DNA of 26,290 bases from CAYFUF01 sp964346245. GTDB taxonomy: Bacteria; Bacillota; Clostridia; Tissierellales; Peptoniphilaceae. Of the stretch, positions 22,438-26,290 are shown in pieces. How positions within the stretch are numbered: the stretch's first letter is position 1; every line of letters starts with the position of its first letter. A program made the position numbers and the translations under genes. The stretch is taken from the NCBI GenBank assembly GCA_964346245.1, contig CAYFUF010000020.1, positions 1 to 26,290 of the forward strand, given 5' to 3'. The notes under the pieces were generated by a model, which saw nothing but the letters and a program-made list of their open reading frames with translations, was not told where the DNA came from and did not search any database.

Positions 22438-24540
22438 CTATTCTCTTGGTAATAGAGCTTTTCTAGATAGATTTATTCTTCCTTGGTCATCAATTTCAAT
22501 AACCTTAACCTTGACTTCATCACCAATTTTTAATACATCCTCAACGGAAGCTACGCGTTCGTGGCTCAACTTAGAGATGTGAACCATCCCCTCTTTATTA
22601 CCACCGATATCAACGAAAGCGCCAAACTTCATGATGCGAGTTACTTTTCCTTCATAGATGTCTCCGACTTCGACATCCTTAACGATAAGCTCAATCATCT
22701 CTAAAGCTCGCTTACCGCTCTCGCCATCCTTGGCTGTAATGGTAATGTGCCCATCATCCTGTGTATCGATCTTAACTCCAGTTGCATCGATGATACCGTT
22801 GATTGTCTTACCTCCCTTACCAATGACATCCCTTACTTTATCAGGATCAATATCAATAGCGAACATGCGTGGTGCATATGGAGATAAATCACTCTTAGGT
22901 TCAGCGATAGCATCATGCATAACATCTAAAATCTGTAGTCTTGCGACACGGGCCTGGTTAAGTGCTGTCTCCATGACCTCTCTATCGATGCCTTCAATCT
23001 TAATGTCCATTTGAAGCGCTGTAATACCTTCAGCAGTACCAGCTACTTTGAAGTCCATATCACCAAGGTGGTCCTCTAATCCTTGGATATCTGTAAGAAT
23101 TGAAGTATTCTCACCTTCTTTAATTAGTCCCATTGCAATACCAGCAACTGGGGCTTTAATGGGCACACCAGCATCCATAAGAGCTAGTGAGGATCCGCAG
23201 ATAGATGCCTGTGAGCTAGAACCGTTAGAGCTAAGAACCTCAGAGACCACACGAATGGTGTAAGGGAAACTAGTCTCATCTGGTAGAACAGGTACTAAAG
23301 CACGCTCAGCTAGGTGTCCATGTCCAATCTCTCGGCGCCCAGGTGAACGCAATGGACGAATATCTCCAACACTGAAAGGTGGGAAATTATATTGATGGTA
23401 GTAACGTTTTACAGTCTCTTCTTCGTGTAAACCATCAATGTATTGAACATCTGATGGTCCAGCTAGTGTTACTACGGATAGAACTTGAGTCTGTCCTCTA
23501 GAGAATAGGCCTGAACCATGGGTCCTTGGTAGGAAGCTAACCTCAGCTGATAGTTTACGAAGCTCATCCATTGCACGACCATCAGACCTAACCTTGTCAG
23601 CTGTAATTAGGCGACGAACTTCATCGCGAACGATATCATCCATAATTTGAACAGCGTATTTTTTCTCTTGTGGGAATTCATCAGGATCTGCGGCTTCTAG
23701 CACTTCCAAAGTCTCCGTAACGATAGCATCGATACCATCTTCACGAATCATCTTATTATCCGTACGCAGTGCCTGAAGCAGTTTATCTTTCGCTATACGC
23801 TCAACACGCTCACGCAATTCTTGTGGTGCTTCATTTACCGAGTACTCCATCTTTTCCTTACCATTTTCTTTAGCTATGCCTTCGATAAAATGGCAGATAG
23901 ATTTAATTTCCTCGTGACCATATAAAATTGCTCCGAGCATAATCTCTTCACTCAACTCGTTAGCACCCGCTTCAACCATCATAATTGCATCTTTTGTACC
24001 AGCAACGGTCAGGTTCAGCTCTGAGTTTTCCATCTCTTTTTCAGAAGGATTGATGACATATTCACCATCAATGTAACCAACGATAACTGCCCCCGTTGGG
24101 CCATGGAAAGGGATATCCGAATTAGAAAGCGCAATAGAAGAACCATTCATCGCACAAATCTCAGGTGGATTTTGATCATCAACAGAAAGGACGGTAGCAA
24201 TAACTTGAACCTCATTGCGGAATCCTTCTGGGAATAAAGGACGAAGTGGACGGTCCATTTGTCTTGCGTTCAAGGTTGCCTCTTGAGAGCCCCTGCCCTC
24301 ACGTTTGATATAACCACCTGGAACACGGCCAACTGCATATAATTTTTCTTGGTATTCACAAGTCAGCGGAAAGAAGTCAATACCTTCTCTTACGGTCTTC
24401 GCCCCAACAGCCGTTGTTAAAACTACGGTGTCGCCGGCGCGTACGATACATTCTCCACTAGCTTGTTCTGCAACTTTACCGATGGTAACGGTAAATGCAT
24501 TATCAGTCACACTTGATTGATATTCGTAAATCTTTTCCAT
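22438..24540 (-). CDS. pnp: Polyribonucleotide nucleotidyltransferase (PNPase)
   Basis: 700 residues, full length. Two RNase PH domains (about 10-230 and 310-545) flank a helical region, then a KH domain with VIGKGGKTI (near 570) and an S1 domain starting near IYEGKVTRIMKFGAFVDI. It degrades RNA 3' to 5' with phosphate, yielding nucleoside diphosphates, and acts with RNase Y in mRNA turnover. AGGAGG at 24544-24549 precedes ATG 24540. A short hairpin, GATAGC/GCTATC at 24558-24572, stands just before the ribosome site; in E. coli a leader stem supports PNPase autocontrol, but this one is much smaller. It usually follows rpsO directly; here a lipid kinase gene lies between. Confidence 0.98.
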   Translation of the reverse strand: MEKIYEYQSSVTDNAFTVTIGKVAEQASGECIVRAGDTVVLTTAVGAKTVREGIDFFPLTCEYQEKLYAVGRVPGGYIKREGRGSQEATLNARQMDRPLRPLFPEGFRNEVQVIATVLSVDDQNPPEICAMNGSSIALSNSDIPFHGPTGAVIVGYIDGEYVINPSEKEMENSELNLTVAGTKDAIMMVEAGANELSEEIMLGAILYGHEEIKSICHFIEGIAKENGKEKMEYSVNEAPQELRERVERIAKDKLLQALRTDNKMIREDGIDAIVTETLEVLEAADPDEFPQEKKYAVQIMDDIVRDEVRRLITADKVRSDGRAMDELRKLSAEVSFLPRTHGSGLFSRGQTQVLSVVTLAGPSDVQYIDGLHEEETVKRYYHQYNFPPFSVGDIRPLRSPGRREIGHGHLAERALVPVLPDETSFPYTIRVVSEVLSSNGSSSQASICGSSLALMDAGVPIKAPVAGIAMGLIKEGENTSILTDIQGLEDHLGDMDFKVAGTAEGITALQMDIKIEGIDREVMETALNQARVARLQILDVMHDAIAEPKSDLSPYAPRMFAIDIDPDKVRDVIGKGGKTINGIIDATGVKIDTQDDGHITITAKDGESGKRALEMIELIVKDVEVGDIYEGKVTRIMKFGAFVDIGGNKEGMVHISKLSHERVASVEDVLKIGDEVKVKVIEIDDQGRINLSRKALLPRE

Positions 24541-24557
24541 TCTTCCTCCTGAATTCC

Positions 24558-24572
24558 GATAGCTTCGCTATC
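24558..24572. other. Hairpin in the pnp leader
   Basis: GATAGC (24558-24563), TTC, GCTATC (24567-24572): a 6-bp stem with a 3-base loop, 9 bases upstream of the pnp ribosome site on the minus strand. The same GATAGC/GCTATC stem core forms the rpsO terminator (25671-25693). Confidence 0.5.
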
Positions 24573-24613
24573 ACCTACCCTAAGGTCTATAACATTTTTT
24601 GTACATCTTTATT

Positions 24614-24619
24614 ATTATA
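24614..24619 (-). promoter_or_regulatory. Possible -10 element for pnp
   Basis: A perfect TATAAT on the minus strand about 75 bases before pnp, inside an A+T-rich palindrome. TTGACC at 24630-24635 is only 10 bases away, too close to act as its -35, so the promoter is uncertain. Read-through from the lipid kinase gene is also possible. Confidence 0.35.
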
Positions 24620-24624
24620 CAATA

Positions 24625-24656
24625 ATAGTGGTCAACTAGCTAGACCGGACCACTAT
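24625..24656. other. Inverted repeat over the end of the lipid kinase gene
   Basis: ATAGTGGTC (24625-24633) and GACCACTAT (24648-24656), nine-base arms around a 14-base loop containing CTAGCTAG. On the minus strand it spans the lipid kinase stop and is followed by TATTGTATAATAAT, so it may be a weak terminator. Confidence 0.45.
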
Positions 24657-25598
24657 ATCTTGTTCTTGCCGGTCTTCTTGATTGTTTTCCCTAATAATAT
24701 TCACCTCAGTTTTATCATACATCCGCATGCGAATTGATTTATGATTGTTGACAATCTCGGCTGTGGAAAAAATACCACCAAACTCTCCATCTAAAGTCCA
24801 CTCCAGCTCCTCATCTGCTTCAATCAAAATTCGAGAAGTCCGAAAAGATTGGATAGCGTCACTCTCTTCTTTATGGGTAATGAAATCCTTCATAGATGAC
24901 AGAAAACCTAGTCCGCTCTCCTTCGCCTTGACGAGAGTAACTTCGAACAGTCCGTCATCATAGCTAGCTACGCCATTAATTCCATATATCCCCGCTATAG
25001 AATTCGAATTAGAGATGATGCCGAGAACATAATCATCCTCAAAAGTTTCTTTATCCGTAGTTACTTTCAAGCGCTTGCTCTCTATATTACCAAGATCCTT
25101 CATCCCTTCGGCAAAATAAGCTAATTTGCCAAAAGCATTCTTTTGAGATTGCGATGTTCTGTAACTAACCGAGGTAAAAGCACCAAAAGCAGCCACGTAA
25201 AAGAAAGTCTCATCGTTGAGTTGTCCAGTGTCCATATCGACAGCCCTACCATTAGTAGCAATCTTTAAGACTTCATCGCTATCGCGATCAAAGAGCCCTA
25301 CGCCTCTAGCAAAGTCGTTGACAGAGCCCGTAGGTATTAAACCTATTTCAGGCCTTATTTCATTTTGCAAGACGCCTTCAACCACCTCACTCACTGTTCC
25401 ATCTCCGCCGATAGCAATAATGAGATCAAACTCTGGCGCATAATCAGCGCAAAACGACGTTGCATGATTGCCATCCTGCGTAGCTAAGAGCTCTACACGG
25501 TAATCCAAACCACACAATCGGTTACTTATCTCTGTTACATAGTTTTCGCCTTCCGCCATACCTGCGACAGGATTAAAAATAATCAATGCTCGTTTCAT
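24636..25598 (-). CDS. Diacylglycerol kinase family lipid kinase (DgkB/YegS-like)
   Basis: About 320 residues. The N-terminal catalytic fold holds the nucleotide-binding block Gly64-Gly65-Asp66-Gly67-Thr68 (IIAIGGDGTVSEVVEG), and KRALIIFNPVAG starts the protein as in YegS/DgkB/BmrU relatives. A C-terminal beta-sandwich (about 120-300) follows, with GLIPTGSVNDFARGVG near 95-110. It phosphorylates a lipid head group, probably diacylglycerol to phosphatidic acid, which would recycle lipid from lipoteichoic acid synthesis; the substrate is inferred. The frame opens at ATG 25610, but GGGGG (25604-25608) is 5 bases before ATG 25598, which I chose. It sits between rpsO and pnp, an unusual position. 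Confidence 0.93.
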   Translation of the reverse strand: MKRALIIFNPVAGMAEGENYVTEISNRLCGLDYRVELLATQDGNHATSFCADYAPEFDLIIAIGGDGTVSEVVEGVLQNEIRPEIGLIPTGSVNDFARGVGLFDRDSDEVLKIATNGRAVDMDTGQLNDETFFYVAAFGAFTSVSYRTSQSQKNAFGKLAYFAEGMKDLGNIESKRLKVTTDKETFEDDYVLGIISNSNSIAGIYGINGVASYDDGLFEVTLVKAKESGLGFLSSMKDFITHKEESDAIQSFRTSRILIEADEELEWTLDGEFGGIFSTAEIVNNHKSIRMRMYDKTEVNIIRENNQEDRQEQDIVVRSS

Positions 25599-25603
25599 AA
25601 AAA

Positions 25604-25608
25604 CCCCC
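25604..25608 (-). promoter_or_regulatory. Ribosome site that sets the lipid kinase start
   Basis: GGGGG on the minus strand, 5 bases before ATG 25598. It overlaps the codons after the ATG at 25610, arguing against that longer start. Confidence 0.65.
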
Positions 25609-25628
25609 ATGCTCAGCTTGTCAATTAC

Positions 25629-25658
25629 CTTATATTTACCTTAAGTCCATACATCCAA
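25629..25658 (-). promoter_or_regulatory. Weak candidate promoter of the lipid kinase gene
   Basis: On the minus strand TTGGAT (25653-25658), an 18-base spacer and TATAAG (25629-25634), between the rpsO terminator and the lipid kinase start. The -10 is close to consensus; the -35 matches only TTG. Confidence 0.35.
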
Positions 25659-25666
25659 ACCAATAG

Positions 25667-25693
25667 AAAAAAGAGATAGCAAAGCTATCTCTT
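25667..25693 (-). terminator. Intrinsic terminator of rpsO
   Basis: Arms AAGAGATAGC (25671-25680) and GCTATCTCTT (25684-25693) with a 3-base loop, then a T run on the minus strand (25667-25672). It lies directly after the rpsO stop at 25699. Confidence 0.92.
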
Positions 25694-25698
25694 CGAAA

Positions 25699-25965
25699 TT
25701 AACCACGTAATTGTAGGCGTTGTAGAAGGTCTCTGTAGCGCTCGATATCAAGCTTAGCAAGATAGTTTAGAAGGCCGCGTCGTTGACCGATTAACTTGTA
25801 CATACCACGTCTTGAGTGGTGGTCGTTCTTGTGTGACTTTAAGTGGTCCGTAAGCTCAGCGATACGTTTGGATAGCATAGCAATCTGAACCTCAGGTGAA
25901 CCTGTGTCATTCTCGTCCTTACCGTACTCTTTGATTAATTCTAACTTTTCTTCTTTCGTTAACAT
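25699..25965 (-). CDS. rpsO: 30S ribosomal protein S15
   Basis: 88 residues, the standard S15 length. The conserved four-helix protein is clear: TGSPEVQIAMLSKRI (21-35), HLKSHKNDHHSRRGM (41-55) and LNYLAKLDIERY (66-77). It binds 16S rRNA at the h20-h21-h22 junction early in small-subunit assembly and often controls its own mRNA. AAGGAG a few bases before ATG 25965 is the ribosome site. It has its own promoter, a hairpin leader (25991-26034) and terminator, so it can be made independently of ribF upstream. Confidence 0.98.
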   Translation of the reverse strand: MLTKEEKLELIKEYGKDENDTGSPEVQIAMLSKRIAELTDHLKSHKNDHHSRRGMYKLIGQRRGLLNYLAKLDIERYRDLLQRLQLRG

Positions 25966-25990
25966 CTTTTTCTCCTTAATATATTATTCG

Positions 25991-26034
25991 CTTATACTCA
26001 GTAACAGGTTGGAGGGCCTGAAACCGAGAATAAG
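25991..26034 (-). ncRNA. Structured rpsO leader, candidate S15 autoregulatory element
   Basis: On the minus strand CTTATTCTCGG pairs with CTGAGTATAAG (one mismatch, one G-T), and inside it CAGG pairs with CCTG around CCCTCCAA, with an unpaired stretch between the two stems. It begins only a few bases after the predicted transcription start and ends 25 bases before the rpsO ATG. S15 leaders in several phyla bind S15 to repress translation, but their structures differ widely and I cannot match this one to a known class. Confidence 0.5.
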
Positions 26035-26043
26035 TACTCGATT

Positions 26044-26072
26044 ATTCTATCAAACATAAAAGAAATAAACAA
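26044..26072 (-). promoter_or_regulatory. rpsO promoter
   Basis: On the minus strand TTGTTT (26067-26072), exactly 17 bases, then TAGAAT (26044-26049, five of six matches). Predicted transcription start near 26037, just before the leader hairpin. Confidence 0.65.
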
Positions 26073-26078
26073 ATATTT

Positions 26079-26290
26079 CTATACTTCAAACTGGGGAATC
26101 CATGATCTTAGAATGGCTTCATCTTCCTTCATGACCTCAATCAGCTCGTCTGCAGTATCAAACTTGATATCTCCTCTCTCGTAGGAAAGGAACTCTAACC
26201 ACATCCGCTTACCGTAGAGGTCTTCATCAAGATCAAAAATATGGGTCTCAATCTTGGTATTATCGGTTTCCGTGAAGGTAGGATTAGTAC
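26079..26290 (-). CDS. ribF: Bifunctional riboflavin kinase/FAD synthetase, C-terminal part only
   Basis: The last 70 residues of a gene entering from the right edge. The visible part begins TNPTF, then KIETHIFDLDEDLYGKRMWL and EFLSYERGDIKFDTADELIE, matching the riboflavin-kinase domain of RibF (NPTF..., E.H..DFD.DLYG..., KF.S...L). The full enzyme phosphorylates riboflavin to FMN and adenylylates it to FAD. It stops with TAG at 26079. The order ribF then rpsO is widespread in Bacillota. The N-terminal FAD synthetase domain is outside the window. Confidence 0.93.
   Translation of the reverse strand, partial: TNPTFTETDNTKIETHIFDLDEDLYGKRMWLEFLSYERGDIKFDTADELIEVMKEDEAILRSWIPQFEV

Noticed and set aside
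22658..23263. Plus-strand open frames inside pnp
   Set aside because: Ser/Ile/Pro-rich antisense shadows of a strongly conserved gene.
24614..24635. TTGACC and TATAAT as a -35/-10 pair for pnp
   Set aside because: The spacer is only 10 bases, too short for the housekeeping sigma factor; only a low-confidence -10 was kept.

Overview
This looks like a core-genome stretch from a Gram-positive, moderately A+T-rich member of the Bacillota, probably Clostridia. The evidence is strong AGGAGG-type ribosome sites on nearly every gene, the Bacillota-type blocks ribF-rpsO-...-pnp and ftsK-pgsA-recA-rny, a two-gene ThrE exporter, a DUF1836 regulator, a YfhO-family membrane protein and RNase Y. I cannot name the genus. 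No rRNA, tRNA, CRISPR array, prophage or intact transposase gene is visible.

Left part (1-4020): a plus-strand operon of two ThrE-like exporter halves plus a small protein resembling the middle domain of fatty-acid kinase FakA. It ends at a very strong hairpin terminator. Converging on it is a minus-strand pair, a cation diffusion facilitator followed by a XerC/D-type tyrosine recombinase.

Second block (4064-10163): a tightly coupled plus-strand operon. It holds a small protein that looks like a degenerate GIY-YIG domain, a MoxR AAA+ ATPase, a DUF58 protein, a membrane transglutaminase of the TgpA type and a pirin. MoxR, DUF58 and the transglutaminase form a well-known envelope-linked trio. 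The small first gene and the terminal pirin are the less usual partners. About 670 bases without a convincing gene follow (10010-10678). They carry an imperfect direct repeat, an 11-bp-arm palindrome and other small repeats, and may be the scar of a lost mobile element.

Third block (10654-16640): a DUF1836 MerR-like regulator on the minus strand is divergent from glnS (glutaminyl-tRNA synthetase), which is followed by a large YfhO-family membrane protein and a small overlapping membrane zinc-ribbon protein. The divergent region holds a candidate operator. A bidirectional terminator closes the block.

Right part (16667-26290), all minus strand, read right to left: the end of ribF; rpsO with its own promoter, a structured leader and a terminator; a diacylglycerol-kinase-family lipid kinase; pnp with a terminator; then the operon ftsK-pgsA-recA-rny. 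It covers ribosome assembly, RNA decay (PNPase and RNase Y), phospholipid synthesis, chromosome segregation and recombination.

Several gene starts were moved from the longest open frame to an internal start with a well-placed ribosome site (thrE N-half, moxR, pirin, DUF1836, glnS, yfhO, zinc ribbon, pgsA, dgk). The most interesting leads are the free-standing FakA-M-like protein, the degenerate GIY-YIG-like gene heading the MoxR operon, the repeat-bearing intergenic region at 10.0-10.7 kb, the candidate DUF1836 operator and the rpsO leader. None is clearly a new system from sequence alone.
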